Positions 1-10,858 of a stretch of 64,000 nt of DNA are shown piece after piece. The stretch is from Magnetovibrio sp. GTDB lineage: Bacteria > Pseudomonadota > Alphaproteobacteria > Rhodospirillales > Casp-alpha2. A program made the translations under genes and the position numbers. The stretch covers positions 68,135-132,134 of the forward strand of contig NZFO01000016.1 of assembly GCA_002690705.1 (NCBI GenBank), written 5' to 3'. The first letter of the stretch is position 1. Each line of letters begins with the position of its first letter. The notes under the pieces were generated by a model. The model was not told the DNA's origin. It did not search any database and was given only the letters and a program-made list of their open reading frames with translations.

Positions 1-2
1 CC

Positions 3-389
3 GACGATTACACTCGTAAACTAAGCCTGCGTATCGCTGCCGAAGCTATTACTGTAGGATGGGCCCATGGATTTGAGTTGGAAAATATATATGGAATGTC
101 CCCAGAAGATGTAGTCCGTGCCGTCGATGGCGACTCTGATGCGATGGATCGTGTTGAGTCACATTTATTCGAAAACATGAAACGGCGTTCAAACCAACAA
201 CGCCCTTCCATGGGCCAGGACATCGAGAAAAGCAGACGTACAGAGATCGATTTTTTAAATGGTTTAGTTGTCGAAAAAGCTGCCGAAGTGAATATCGATG
301 CATCGGCAAACATTGGTATCATTAAGGCGGTCAAACGAGTTGAGCGTGGCGAATGTAGTCCGAGTGTAAAAAATGTACACGGTTTTTAA
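3..389 (+). CDS. 2-dehydropantoate 2-reductase-like protein, C-terminal part, cut by the window edge
   Basis: The frame is open from the first bases of the window, so this is the 3' end of a longer gene. The 128 visible residues match the helical C-terminal domain of the ketopantoate reductase (ApbA/PanE) family, which reduces 2-dehydropantoate to pantoate with NADPH in pantothenate and CoA synthesis. The key stretch is SMGQDIEKSRRTEIDFLNG, the conserved substrate-binding helix, followed by a final helix around KRVERGE. The Rossmann half lies outside the window, so a paralogue acting on another 2-oxo acid cannot be excluded. Confidence 0.8.
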   Translation, partial: DDYTRKLSLRIAAEAITVGWAHGFELENIYGMSPEDVVRAVDGDSDAMDRVESHLFENMKRRSNQQRPSMGQDIEKSRRTEIDFLNGLVVEKAAEVNIDASANIGIIKAVKRVERGECSPSVKNVHGF

Positions 390-391
390 TG

Positions 392-1195
392 TTAATCGCA
401 AAATTCTAAAACCGTATCCAAAGCATCAAGCCTAATCAAGGTGCGATTATTATAGACCAAAATATTACAGTCAAGAAAATCAAGGTGATTGATATACGAG
501 CGGTTCATGGCTGAGAAAGAGATACCGCCGAACATTGACAATTGCTGACCAAAAGGCGACGCTAATTTTTTATAGCGTTCAGCGTACTTAACAGAGCTCA
601 TTATTGAGAGCTGTCCGCCTTTAAACTTGATCACTCCATTTACAGCTCCTATACCGAGCAATTGAGCAAACTTTTCGCACTGCCCGCCCGGCGGATCGGC
701 GACAACAATTATCTCTGGAATGCTTCGAACCCCATTGGCATGTCCTTGCCACTCAGGTCGCCACACAAATTCAGGGGTTCGATGTTCACAGAAATATACG
801 CGACCAGCGGGAAACACATCAGGACGAACAGTCACCGTGCGGAACCGCACCTGATGCTCCACGCCGCCAAGTTCGATAGGTCGTGAAAAAGAGAGCGGCG
901 GATCACCTGCCATATCAAGAATTTTTAAGTGCGTATAAATTTTATCGACGTTATCAGTTTTAAAAACTAAACCATTTAAACCTACGGGTGCCTTCAAAAT
1001 ATCTCGTCGATTTGTAATCTCACCAACTGGTAAGCCAATGAGTTCGAGATAGTTTGTTCCAAAAATCATCAGATGATTGATTGACCCTAACGAATGCCTT
1101 CCCTTTGGTGTGAGAACAAAGCCTAAGGTCTTAAAACGGCGAGCTGCTTCATCCATGCCAAACTTTACATTAATGACCACGTGATCAAGTTGCAT
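392..1195 (-). CDS. VOC-family protein (glyoxalase-like domain)
   Basis: This cytosolic protein of about 267 aa opens with LDHVVINVKFGMDEAARRF and continues with GRHSLGSINHLMIFGTNYLE. That is the pattern of the glyoxalase-like domain (Pfam Glyoxalase_3 type): an N-terminal His in LDHVV and a Glu in YLELIG as metal-ligand candidates. Substrate and reaction are unknown. The start is placed at the Met just before LDHVV; in-frame Met codons at 1210 and 1231 are possible, and none has a clear ribosome-binding site. The gene converges on the preceding reductase with 2 bp between the stop codons. Confidence 0.7.
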   Translation of the reverse strand: MQLDHVVINVKFGMDEAARRFKTLGFVLTPKGRHSLGSINHLMIFGTNYLELIGLPVGEITNRRDILKAPVGLNGLVFKTDNVDKIYTHLKILDMAGDPPLSFSRPIELGGVEHQVRFRTVTVRPDVFPAGRVYFCEHRTPEFVWRPEWQGHANGVRSIPEIIVVADPPGGQCEKFAQLLGIGAVNGVIKFKGGQLSIMSSVKYAERYKKLASPFGQQLSMFGGISFSAMNRSYINHLDFLDCNILVYNNRTLIRLDALDTVLEFCD

Positions 1196-1308
1196 CTCAC
1201 AAGCGTTCATTATTAAAGTCATCACAACCATTACTGAAACGGCTGCGAGACTGTCTCAATTCACCCCTACAGCCCACTTGCCAGACCGATTCATCCATAA
1301 AGAAATAA

Positions 1309-2454
1309 TTAAGCACGGTCGCCACCACGTCGACCAATAACCACATCACGGTGGACCCATACCCCCATTAATAATCCAAACCCAATTAACAGGGTCATCA
1401 TCGCCGTGCCCCCGTAAGATATTAAGGGCAAAGGCACACCAACCACAGGGATTAACCCCATAACCATGGCTATATTTATGAAGACGTAGAGGAAGAACGT
1501 TACCGTTACACCCATCCCGACTAACCGACCAAAATGACTATGGGAACGCATTGCAATAGCAAACCCATAGACAAGAAGTAAAATGTAAAGGCTTATTAAC
1601 CCGAGGGCCCCAATCATTCCAAATTCCTCAGCCAACATCGTAAAAATAAAATCAGTTTGCATCTCAGGAAGAAATCTAAGGTGGCCCTGAGTCCCCTGCA
1701 TAAACCCTCTTCCAGATACCCCTCCAGACCCAAGCGCTATCTTCGACTGAATGATATGGTAACCGGCCCCCAGCGGATCCGACTCTGGATTCAAAAAGGT
1801 CATGATCCGTCTCTTTTGATAACTGTGAAGAAATTGCCAACTTACAGGCATTAAAGCCAAGCCAAGAACTGCGAGCGCCCCAAACTTCCATAAGCGCACA
1901 CCCGCAACAAAAAATAACCCCCCACTTGCCATAACTAGCATTATAGCAGTTCCTAGGTCTGGTTGCCGCAATATTAGCACTGTGGGTATCCCTACCATTA
2001 CAAGTGGAATTAATAACCGTGTTGGACGATCAATATCTTCCATGCCCATACCGTGGAAATATCTAGCCAAGGCAAGTACTAGAGTGATTTTCATTATTTC
2101 GGATGGCTGCAAATTAAAATAACCAAGGTCGAGCCACCTTTGCGCCCCCATACCAATGAAACCCATAACCTCAACAAGGATAAGTAAAATTAAGCTAAAA
2201 CCATAGAATAAATAAGCAAACTTTAGCCATATGCGAATATCCACGAGCGCGATACAGAGCATGACCCCGATCCCAACTCCCAAACGGGCTAGATGGCGAC
2301 TGGCCCAGGGTTGAAAGTTACCGTTCGCTGCCGAGAACAGCATCGCTACACCGATGAATGCCACAGCAATGACCAGTAGTACAAAGATCCAGCGGATATG
2401 TATTAGCTTTTGTAGTAGAGTAAAACTTGGAGGGTTAAGACTATCTTCTCTCAT
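1309..2454 (-). CDS. rodA: Rod shape-determining protein RodA (SEDS glycan polymerase)
   Basis: RodA is the SEDS-family peptidoglycan glycosyltransferase of the elongasome and works with PBP2 in the inner membrane. The 381-aa protein is almost entirely hydrophobic, with about ten membrane segments. It carries family signatures such as QPDLGTA in the central loop and PLPLISYGG at residues 341-349 before the last helix. It is the last gene of mreB-mreC-mreD-mrdA-rodA, 2 bp after the PBP2 stop, so it is probably translated by coupling. Length and motifs are normal for the family, and it is distinguished from FtsW by the mre/mrd context. Confidence 0.95.
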   Translation of the reverse strand: MREDSLNPPSFTLLQKLIHIRWIFVLLVIAVAFIGVAMLFSAANGNFQPWASRHLARLGVGIGVMLCIALVDIRIWLKFAYLFYGFSLILLILVEVMGFIGMGAQRWLDLGYFNLQPSEIMKITLVLALARYFHGMGMEDIDRPTRLLIPLVMVGIPTVLILRQPDLGTAIMLVMASGGLFFVAGVRLWKFGALAVLGLALMPVSWQFLHSYQKRRIMTFLNPESDPLGAGYHIIQSKIALGSGGVSGRGFMQGTQGHLRFLPEMQTDFIFTMLAEEFGMIGALGLISLYILLLVYGFAIAMRSHSHFGRLVGMGVTVTFFLYVFINIAMVMGLIPVVGVPLPLISYGGTAMMTLLIGFGLLMGVWVHRDVVIGRRGGDRA

Positions 2455-2456
2455 CC

Positions 2457-4346
2457 CTAATTATCCCGCTTTTTTTGAATAGTCTCCAGACTGCCGACGA
2501 CTCGTGCAACAGTTGATTGGGAGGAGCGACGCCTCTGTGCTTCGAGCAAAATATCACGTGCAATAGGTGCAGCTGTTTTTGACCCACTGCCGCCATGTTC
2601 GACTACAACGGACACCGCATACCGCGGGTTTTCCATGGGCGCATAACCAACGAAAATTGCGTGATCCCGCTCTTTCCATGGTAGATCTTGATTTTTGACA
2701 ACCCCCTGTTCACGCTCCGACTTCGATATGCGACGCACTTGGACGGTACCCGTCTTACCACCCATTTTCCACTCTGGTTCCTCGATGCGAGATCCTCGCG
2801 CAGTTCCGGTCGGTGAATTGACAACGTCACCCATGGCAGCCCGCACTATGTCGAGATGGCGCGTTGGAATTCCTAAACTCTTGAATTTTTGTTCATTCTC
2901 TGAGTCGCCACTCTTTAACCCAGAAACATCCCGAGTTAATCGCGGGGTCACTGCAAAGCCACCATTAACCATCCTAGCCGTCATGACCGATAACTGCAGG
3001 GGTGTGGCTAATAAATAGCCTTGCCCAATTCCCGTGATTACCGTTTCACCTTTTTGCCAAGCTGCCTCATAGGCCTGACGCTTCCACTTTGGTGTCGGCA
3101 CCAGGCCCGCCAGTTCGCCCGGCAAATCAATCCCTAAAGGCGAACCAAGGCCAAATCTTTTAGCCATAGACGCAATTCTCTCAATACCAGTTCTTTTTGC
3201 TATTTCATAGAAATAAACATCACATGACTGAGAGATTGCGTCATTGGCATTGACAAATCCATGACCATGTTTACTCCAACAATGGAACCGCGCGTCCCCC
3301 AGGTTTATGAAGCTATTACAAAAAAATTGAGTACTTGTATTTACTACTCCTCTCTCCAGTGCTGCCAACAAAACAATCATTTTAAAAGTAGAGCCGGGCG
3401 CGTAACGACCAGCAATTGCTTTGTTTATGAGTGGAGCGCGCGGATTATTAATAAGTGCCTGCCAATCCGCCACTTTTAAACCTTGATTAAACGCATTAGG
3501 GTCGAAGGCTGGACTTGATGCCATAGCCAACACCTCACCGGAATGAACATCAATAGCAACGGCAGCTGCACTCTGATTTTTGAGCCGATGATTAACGGTT
3601 CTCTGCAAAGCGATATCAATCGTGAGATTGACTTCAGCTCCTGGCTCACCCTCCCGGCGTTCAAGTTCACGAATAACACGCCCGTAGGCATTCACCTCAA
3701 CTTGCGAACTGCCACTTTTGCCGCGTAATCGTAAATCATGGATTTTTTCTAACCCTGCTTTACCAACCCGGAATCCAGGAAGTTCAAGTAAGGGATCTCC
3801 AGTTTGCTCGGCCGGAGACACAGCCGCTACGTACCCCATTACGTGAGCAAGCTCTTGGCCATGCGGATAACTCCTACTTTGACCAACATCAATCATGATG
3901 CCGGGCAGGTCTGGGGAATTTACCTCAATTTGCGCAGCACTTTTCCAACTTAGGTTTTCCCTCACAGTTACTGGAACAAAACTGCGGTTGCGCTTAACAT
4001 CCCTTAGTATCCTGCGCCTTTCGCCGTCACTTAGAGGTATAACTTGATCGAGCGCATTCATCGTAGCGTGCAGACTCCGTGCGTCCTCTGGGATTAATAG
4101 CACCCTATAATTTTGTTGATTGTCAGCTAAAGGAATGCCGAGCCGGTCAACAATCCTTCCTCTCAACGGGGGTAACAGACGCAAATTTATACGATTTTCA
4201 TCAGCCAGGGTTCTGTATCTGTCTGCCTCGACAACCTGCAAATAATAAAGCCTGCCTGCCAGAATAGATAGTAATAAGGCTTTGCCGCCACCCAAGATAG
4301 CAGCCCGACGATTGAAGTGTTTATGGCGCTCGTTGTCGCGAAGCAT
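2457..4346 (-). CDS. mrdA: Penicillin-binding protein 2 (transpeptidase of cell elongation)
   Basis: PBP2 cross-links peptidoglycan during lateral wall growth and pairs with RodA. The 629-aa protein has a short cytoplasmic head, one membrane anchor at about residues 16-38, a dimerisation/pedestal domain at about 60-230 and a transpeptidase domain from about 260. The active-site motifs are all present: STFK at 319-322 (nucleophile Ser319), SCD at 374-376 and KTG at 531-533. It begins 1 bp after the mreD stop and ends 2 bp before rodA, so the operon is tightly packed. No defect is visible. Confidence 0.95.
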   Translation of the reverse strand: MLRDNERHKHFNRRAAILGGGKALLLSILAGRLYYLQVVEADRYRTLADENRINLRLLPPLRGRIVDRLGIPLADNQQNYRVLLIPEDARSLHATMNALDQVIPLSDGERRRILRDVKRNRSFVPVTVRENLSWKSAAQIEVNSPDLPGIMIDVGQSRSYPHGQELAHVMGYVAAVSPAEQTGDPLLELPGFRVGKAGLEKIHDLRLRGKSGSSQVEVNAYGRVIRELERREGEPGAEVNLTIDIALQRTVNHRLKNQSAAAVAIDVHSGEVLAMASSPAFDPNAFNQGLKVADWQALINNPRAPLINKAIAGRYAPGSTFKMIVLLAALERGVVNTSTQFFCNSFINLGDARFHCWSKHGHGFVNANDAISQSCDVYFYEIAKRTGIERIASMAKRFGLGSPLGIDLPGELAGLVPTPKWKRQAYEAAWQKGETVITGIGQGYLLATPLQLSVMTARMVNGGFAVTPRLTRDVSGLKSGDSENEQKFKSLGIPTRHLDIVRAAMGDVVNSPTGTARGSRIEEPEWKMGGKTGTVQVRRISKSEREQGVVKNQDLPWKERDHAIFVGYAPMENPRYAVSVVVEHGGSGSKTAAPIARDILLEAQRRRSSQSTVARVVGSLETIQKKRDN

Positions 4347-4347
4347 A

Positions 4348-4863
4348 TCAAACTGGCCGAAGGATTTTAATTTGCCAGATTAAAAATAGACGCGCTAACA
4401 ACGGGTAAAACCCTGCGCTCAATAAAAATTGATGCAACATCGCGTTTAAGTCTGAGATACCTCCGCCTAGCGCAGAAACCGCCAGCCAAATTAACATCAT
4501 TGTAAGTGCTGAGAGCAATACGAATCCGAGCCAAACAACAAAAAATGTCCTTCCTGTAAGATACCGTTGTTGAAATATCAAAATTCCATATACCGTAATG
4601 TAAACCAACGTAATAACGCCGAGGGGGGTGCCGCAAAAGACGTCCTGTAGCAATCCGATTAGAAACACTGCATAACCCGGCATCAAATCCGGGCGGTAAA
4701 CCGTCCAATGGTAGATCACCATTAGCGAGAATAAAGGCGCGACACGGGCCCAGCTAGGCATCTGAAATATAATAACACTAAAAAGAATCAATAAGATACC
4801 AAAAAAAAATGGCGTCATTTCGCGGCCTAGAGCATCCAAACGATTCCAAATTGTTCGGCGCAT
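4348..4863 (-). CDS. mreD: Rod shape-determining protein MreD
   Basis: MreD is a small inner-membrane partner of MreC in the elongasome. The 171-aa product is hydrophobic throughout, with about five membrane segments, and shows the family pattern DLMPGYAVFLIGLLQDVFCG in the middle, where L-x-G-L-x-x-D is the most conserved part. The assignment also rests on its position between mreC (9 bp upstream) and mrdA (1 bp downstream). MreD sequences diverge strongly, so context carries much of the weight. Confidence 0.9.
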   Translation of the reverse strand: MRRTIWNRLDALGREMTPFFFGILLILFSVIIFQMPSWARVAPLFSLMVIYHWTVYRPDLMPGYAVFLIGLLQDVFCGTPLGVITLVYITVYGILIFQQRYLTGRTFFVVWLGFVLLSALTMMLIWLAVSALGGGISDLNAMLHQFLLSAGFYPLLARLFLIWQIKILRPV

Positions 4864-4872
4864 ACCTTTACC

Positions 4873-5754
4873 TCAATTATGTCCGTTTACACCGGAGGCT
4901 TGGGAGAGATCCTCAATAATTCCGTGAAGACCAAAATTCAATACTCGCACAAACTCAACCCGGTCATGCGTGACAAACGGGAGAATCTCAATTCCCATAT
5001 CACTCACTGAGGCGACGATACCAATTGGCAAACCGGGGGGGAACGCTCCAGCATGTCCAGACGTGACTACGCGGTCGCCCCTAGCAATTACCGCATCGGT
5101 AGGCAGGTGGATCAGCCGCGGGCGATTGGTATTGTTACCTGCCATAATCGCTCTAACTCGCGACGACTCAATAACTATTGGAACCCTTGAGTTTAAATCT
5201 GTAATCAATAATATGCGGCCCGACCTTCGTCCTACATTTGCGACCCTACCTAATAATCCATCGCCTGTTACAACAGCCTGTCCCTTAGCCACCCCCGCAT
5301 TTGTCCCCGCATTCATAATCATCGAGTGAACGAATGCACCACCCGCATCCGCTACTACGCGGCTTGATACAAAGCTAATCGCTGGCTCTGGTTGAAAATT
5401 CAACAAGTCTCTTAAAATTCGGTTTTCAGCCTCCAGTTTACGGGCTGCCGCCTCCCACTGCATTAGACGCTCGCGGTCTTTAATCAATGCAATGTTTTGA
5501 GCGCGAACTTTCAGTAATGCTTGACCTTGATCAATCCATCGGCTGAGCGTAATTTTTGGCCGAGAGAGAGCGTTTAAAATTGGCACCATTGCATCAGTAA
5601 CTTGGGAGCGCACGTTGTCTATCGTGGCGACATCAACGCGCCCAAGCACTATTAAGGCGACAGCCGCGAGAATCAGCGCCATAAAGGCAAAGCGATTAGC
5701 AAGCGCTTTTACGGGTTGAGCAATACGATTGACAGTTCGTGTGGTATCTTTCAA
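4873..5754 (-). CDS. mreC: Rod shape-determining protein MreC
   Basis: MreC is the periplasmic scaffold linking MreB filaments to PBP2 and RodA. The 293-aa protein has a cytoplasmic N-terminus, one membrane helix at about residues 24-42, a coiled-coil stretch at about 75-115 rich in charged residues (RERLMQWEAAARKLEAENR) and a beta-rich domain with G-rich strands such as GDGLLGRVANVG. Length is normal. It follows mreB after a 260-bp gap, in which I see no gene; the rest of the operon has gaps under 10 bp. Confidence 0.95.
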   Translation of the reverse strand: MKDTTRTVNRIAQPVKALANRFAFMALILAAVALIVLGRVDVATIDNVRSQVTDAMVPILNALSRPKITLSRWIDQGQALLKVRAQNIALIKDRERLMQWEAAARKLEAENRILRDLLNFQPEPAISFVSSRVVADAGGAFVHSMIMNAGTNAGVAKGQAVVTGDGLLGRVANVGRRSGRILLITDLNSRVPIVIESSRVRAIMAGNNTNRPRLIHLPTDAVIARGDRVVTSGHAGAFPPGLPIGIVASVSDMGIEILPFVTHDRVEFVRVLNFGLHGIIEDLSQASGVNGHN

Positions 5755-6014
5755 TGGAAACTGTGCCTATTCACCTGTACACTTCCAGCAACTAAAATAT
5801 GAAATGTATTTTGTATAAAAATATTGTAACCAAAGGCCTGAAGTATAATTACTAATCCTTAGCCAAACTTTAATAAACGTGCTAAATTTCCCGATTCTAA
5901 ATGAACAATACATTGCAATAGCTTACTGCAATCTTGCAACAAAGATGAAGTAATGGCGGGAACTGCTTACCAATAATATTGCTTTTTAGGTAATTCTGAC
6001 CGATAAATATGCGG

Positions 6015-7061
<1,047 letters not shown>

Positions 7062-7137
7062 TCACTAACGAAAAATAGTCAATGAATGATTAATATCCAA
7101 CGATCAGCCTTAGTATACGGGCTTACGACATGTGTTA

Positions 7138-8703
7138 CTAGACAGAAACCGCCACTGGGGCAGTTTTTTCACGTTTCACCATAAGTTTATTCAAAGCGTG
7201 CACATAAGCTTTGACAGATGCTACCATTGTGTCTGTGTCAGTGCCTGATCCATTTACAGTTTTTCCGTTTTCCTCGAGGCGAACAGTTACCTCAGCTTGA
7301 GCATCGGTACCTTCCGTGACAGCATGCACTTGATAAAGCTGTAAACGAGCTGCATGCGGAAACAATTTCTTGATTCCGTTAAACGCGGCATCCACTGGCC
7401 CGTCGCCGGAGGAGTTGCAATTTTTCACTGCCCCATCCACGTCGAGTTTCATGTGTGCTCTCGGGGGCCGATGAACCGTCCCGCATTTTATCTCCAACGA
7501 TAGCAATTTAACTCGATCATTCGCACTCATGACCACCTCGTCGTCAACCAAGGCAATTATATCTTCGTCATAAACATCCTTTTTTAAATCCGCGAGATCT
7601 TTAAAACGGCGAAAGGCGTCTTGCTTGGCATTGCTGCCTAATTCATAACCCAGTTCACTAAGTTTTTCGCTGAATGCATGACGACCGGAATGCTTCCCCA
7701 ATACCAATTTATTTTTGGCGAGCCCAACTGACTCGGGTGTCATAATTTCATATGTGGACGCATCTTTTAATACGCCATCCTGATGGATACCTGCCTCATG
7801 AGCAAAAGCGTTGGCGCCAACGATTGCTTTGTTTGGTTGGACAGCAAACCCAGTTACACCCGAGACAATTCGCGACGCTTTAGTAATATCACGGGTGTTT
7901 ATATTATTATCATACGGCATCACATCATTGCGCGTCCGCAACGCCATAACAATTTCTTCTAGAGACGCATTGCCTGCCCGCTCGCCAATCCCATTAATCG
8001 TGCATTCAACTTGTCGCGCACCGGCGGAAACGGCGGCTAATGAGTTTGCTACCGCCAACCCTAAGTCATTGTGACAGTGAACAGAAACACATGCTTTATC
8101 AATATTTGGCACTCTATCCATAATCATTCTGATCAGAGTTGCGTATTCATCGGGCACCGTGTAACCCACCGTATCAGGAATGTTAACAGTTGTAGCTCCC
8201 GCCGCAATAGCACTCTCTACGCAGCGACAGAGGAAATCGTGCTCGGTGCGAGTTCCGTCCTCTGCCGACCACTCAACATCATCCGTATATTTCCTAGCCC
8301 GATTAACACTATCAATTACCGCCTGATGCACATCTCCCGGATCCATTTGTAATTTAACGCTCATATGAAGAGGGCTTGTCGAAATGAAAGTATGAATGCG
8401 CTTTCGCTCAGCAGGTTTCAAAGCTTCGCCAGCACTATCAATATCCGTATTACTAGAGCGCGCTAAACCGCATACTACAGCGTCCTTGATGATCTTAGAG
8501 ACTTCATTCACAGCTTGAAAATCACCCGAAGACGCAACCGGAAATCCCGATTCGATCACATCTACCCCCATGGTTTCTAGCATCTTTGCGACGCGCAGTT
8601 TTTCCTCCAAATTCATAGAGCAACCCGGTGATTGCTCTCCATCACGCAGGGTTGTATCAAAGATGATAACTCGTCTTTGGTTCTGATCTGTTTGAATAGT
8701 CAT
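7138..8703 (-). CDS. leuA: 2-isopropylmalate synthase
   Basis: LeuA condenses acetyl-CoA with 2-oxoisovalerate, the committed step of leucine synthesis. The 521-aa protein has the full-length two-part structure: a TIM-barrel domain with [12 protein letters not shown] at residues 16-27 and the metal-binding HCHNDLG at 209-215, then a C-terminal LeuA regulatory domain from about residue 390 that normally binds leucine for feedback inhibition. The upstream region (8704-8977) carries a Leu-rich leader peptide and a strong stem-loop, suggesting leucine-dependent attenuation separate from the ilvBHC operon before it. Confidence 0.96.
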   Translation of the reverse strand: MTIQTDQNQRRVIIFDTTLRDGEQSPGCSMNLEEKLRVAKMLETMGVDVIESGFPVASSGDFQAVNEVSKIIKDAVVCGLARSSNTDIDSAGEALKPAERKRIHTFISTSPLHMSVKLQMDPGDVHQAVIDSVNRARKYTDDVEWSAEDGTRTEHDFLCRCVESAIAAGATTVNIPDTVGYTVPDEYATLIRMIMDRVPNIDKACVSVHCHNDLGLAVANSLAAVSAGARQVECTINGIGERAGNASLEEIVMALRTRNDVMPYDNNINTRDITKASRIVSGVTGFAVQPNKAIVGANAFAHEAGIHQDGVLKDASTYEIMTPESVGLAKNKLVLGKHSGRHAFSEKLSELGYELGSNAKQDAFRRFKDLADLKKDVYDEDIIALVDDEVVMSANDRVKLLSLEIKCGTVHRPPRAHMKLDVDGAVKNCNSSGDGPVDAAFNGIKKLFPHAARLQLYQVHAVTEGTDAQAEVTVRLEENGKTVNGSGTDTDTMVASVKAYVHALNKLMVKREKTAPVAVSV

Positions 8704-8757
8704 TTGAGCAATCCTTTTGTGAACTTAGTTAGATATCTCGGAGTGATTGAGACTTCC

Positions 8758-8816
8758 CCCCTGAGCGTGTCTGACCGAAATTGGCATATTTTTGGCCAGA
8801 AATCAGCGCTCAGGGG
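8758..8816 (-). promoter_or_regulatory. Strong stem-loop in the leuA leader, overlapping the end of the leader peptide
   Basis: Arms CCCCTGAGCG (8758-8767) and CGCTCAGGGG (8807-8816) form a perfect 10-bp, mostly GC stem around a 39-nt loop that has a smaller GGC/GCC helix. The stop codon of the Leu-rich leader ORF (8810-8812) lies inside the 5' arm of the RNA, as expected if a ribosome on the leader controls folding. No U-run follows the stem, so it is not a classical terminator. It may be an anti-structure or act with Rho or on initiation of leuA. Confidence 0.6.
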
Positions 8817-8926
8817 TTACTAAGTCGAAGGAACTGATCTAACCCAACCAGAGAGTAGAGCGATAGTAAAACTCTGCGTAACATCCCACCTTGTGTCAGC
8901 ATCAAAATGTTACTTTGGCCAATCAT
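8810..8926 (-). CDS. Candidate leuA leader peptide (Leu-rich, 38 aa or 24 aa)
   Basis: This short frame upstream of leuA encodes a peptide with 10 Leu among 38 residues. From the internal Met (8884) it has 8 Leu among 24, with the dense stretch RVLLSLYSLVGLDQFLRL. It ends in TGA inside the 5' arm of the strong stem-loop that precedes leuA. That arrangement is typical of leader peptides that sense charged tRNA-Leu in proteobacterial leu operons. Start signals are weak: AAGGTGGG lies just before the internal ATG but is very close. No homologue is claimed; the call rests on composition and position. Confidence 0.55.
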   Translation of the reverse strand: MIGQSNILMLTQGGMLRRVLLSLYSLVGLDQFLRLSNP

Positions 8927-8950
8927 AACTGTCGCTCAATCCGTAATGTG

Positions 8951-8968
8951 TTGGCTGGTCGTAGCCAA
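8951..8968 (-). repeat. Inverted repeat in the 5' part of the leuA leader
   Basis: TTGGCT and AGCCAA are perfect 6-bp arms separated by 6 nt, between the ilvC terminator and the start of the leader peptide. The repeat could be an operator near the leuA promoter or a small 5' hairpin of the leader RNA. Nothing in the sequence decides between the two. Confidence 0.3.
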
Positions 8969-8977
8969 TATCAAACT

Positions 8978-9003
8978 AAAAAAACACCGATGCACGTGGT
9001 GTT
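8978..9003 (-). terminator. Probable intrinsic terminator of the ilvB-ilvH-ilvC operon
   Basis: On the minus strand AACACC and GGTGTT form a 6-bp stem with a 9-nt loop, followed directly by seven T. It lies 158 bp after the ilvC stop and before the leuA leader, so it would separate the ilv transcript from leuA. The stem is short, so efficiency may be modest. Confidence 0.55.
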
Positions 9004-9161
9004 GTCAAGTCGGTTTCACATAATCTCTCTATATTAGGGTTTCAGATTAGTTAAAAACACTCACAGTATTGCTTCAAGGTAGCGGGTGCAAATAACACGG
9101 CCATCAGAAGTCTAAACCGATCCAAAGAGGATGGGATCCGTTTGGAACAGCCGCTGAAAAA

Positions 9162-10196
<1,035 letters not shown>

Positions 10197-10225
10197 TTAA
10201 CAATTCTCAATTTGGAGGCGGTTAT

Positions 10226-10753
10226 TCAGCCTACTGGGTCCATGGCATCAGCACCACGCGAAATGGCAGCGATACCGGTACGTGAAACATCGATGAGTCC
10301 CAGTGGTTGCATCAATTTGATAAAAGCATCAACTTTGCTAGACTGGCCAACAATCTCGAATACGAACGATTTGTTGGTGCTATCAACAACCCGGGCACGG
10401 AAAACATCTGCAATGCGCAGGCTTTCAACTCGTGTCTCCCCGACCCCAGACACTTTAACAAGCGCCAGCTCACGTTCAACACTCTCTCCGTCCATTGTTA
10501 AATCGCTCACATCATGCACCGGAACAAGTCGATGCAATTGCGATTTAATTTGTGCGATGATCATAGGCGTTCCAGTCGTCACAATTGTAATTCGGCTAAG
10601 TGCATTTTGGTAGTCTGTTTGCGCAACGGTTAAACTCTCAATATTGAAGCCACGCCCCGAAAACAAGCCAATTACACGGGCCAAAACACCCGGTTCATTA
10701 TCTACCAAGACAGCTATTGTGTGATTTTTTGCCTCACTCGTTGGGACGCTCAC
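10226..10753 (-). CDS. ilvH: Acetolactate synthase small (regulatory) subunit
   Basis: This 175-aa subunit binds IlvB and gives it valine feedback control. An ACT domain occupies about residues 10-85 and starts with HTIAVLVDNEPGVLARVIGL, the usual ACT beginning with N-E-P-G-V. A second ferredoxin-like domain follows. It lies between ilvB (about 105 bp upstream) and ilvC (44 bp downstream) in the same direction, so the three genes form an operon. Confidence 0.95.
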   Translation of the reverse strand: MSVPTSEAKNHTIAVLVDNEPGVLARVIGLFSGRGFNIESLTVAQTDYQNALSRITIVTTGTPMIIAQIKSQLHRLVPVHDVSDLTMDGESVERELALVKVSGVGETRVESLRIADVFRARVVDSTNKSFVFEIVGQSSKVDAFIKLMQPLGLIDVSRTGIAAISRGADAMDPVG

Positions 10754-10858
10754 CTTTTTACTCCCAGTCAGCCGTCAAAACAGTCCACACGTTATCAGAT
10801 TTAAGGAGTTTCAAAAAATTTCTGAACGTGTAATCGAAATACTGAGTTATTCACTGCA

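Noticed and set aside
9051-9104. Short frame (MAVLFAPATLKQYCECF) as a leader peptide for leuA
   Set aside because: Not enriched in Leu and located before the intrinsic terminator at 8978-9003, so it cannot regulate leuA by ribosome stalling.
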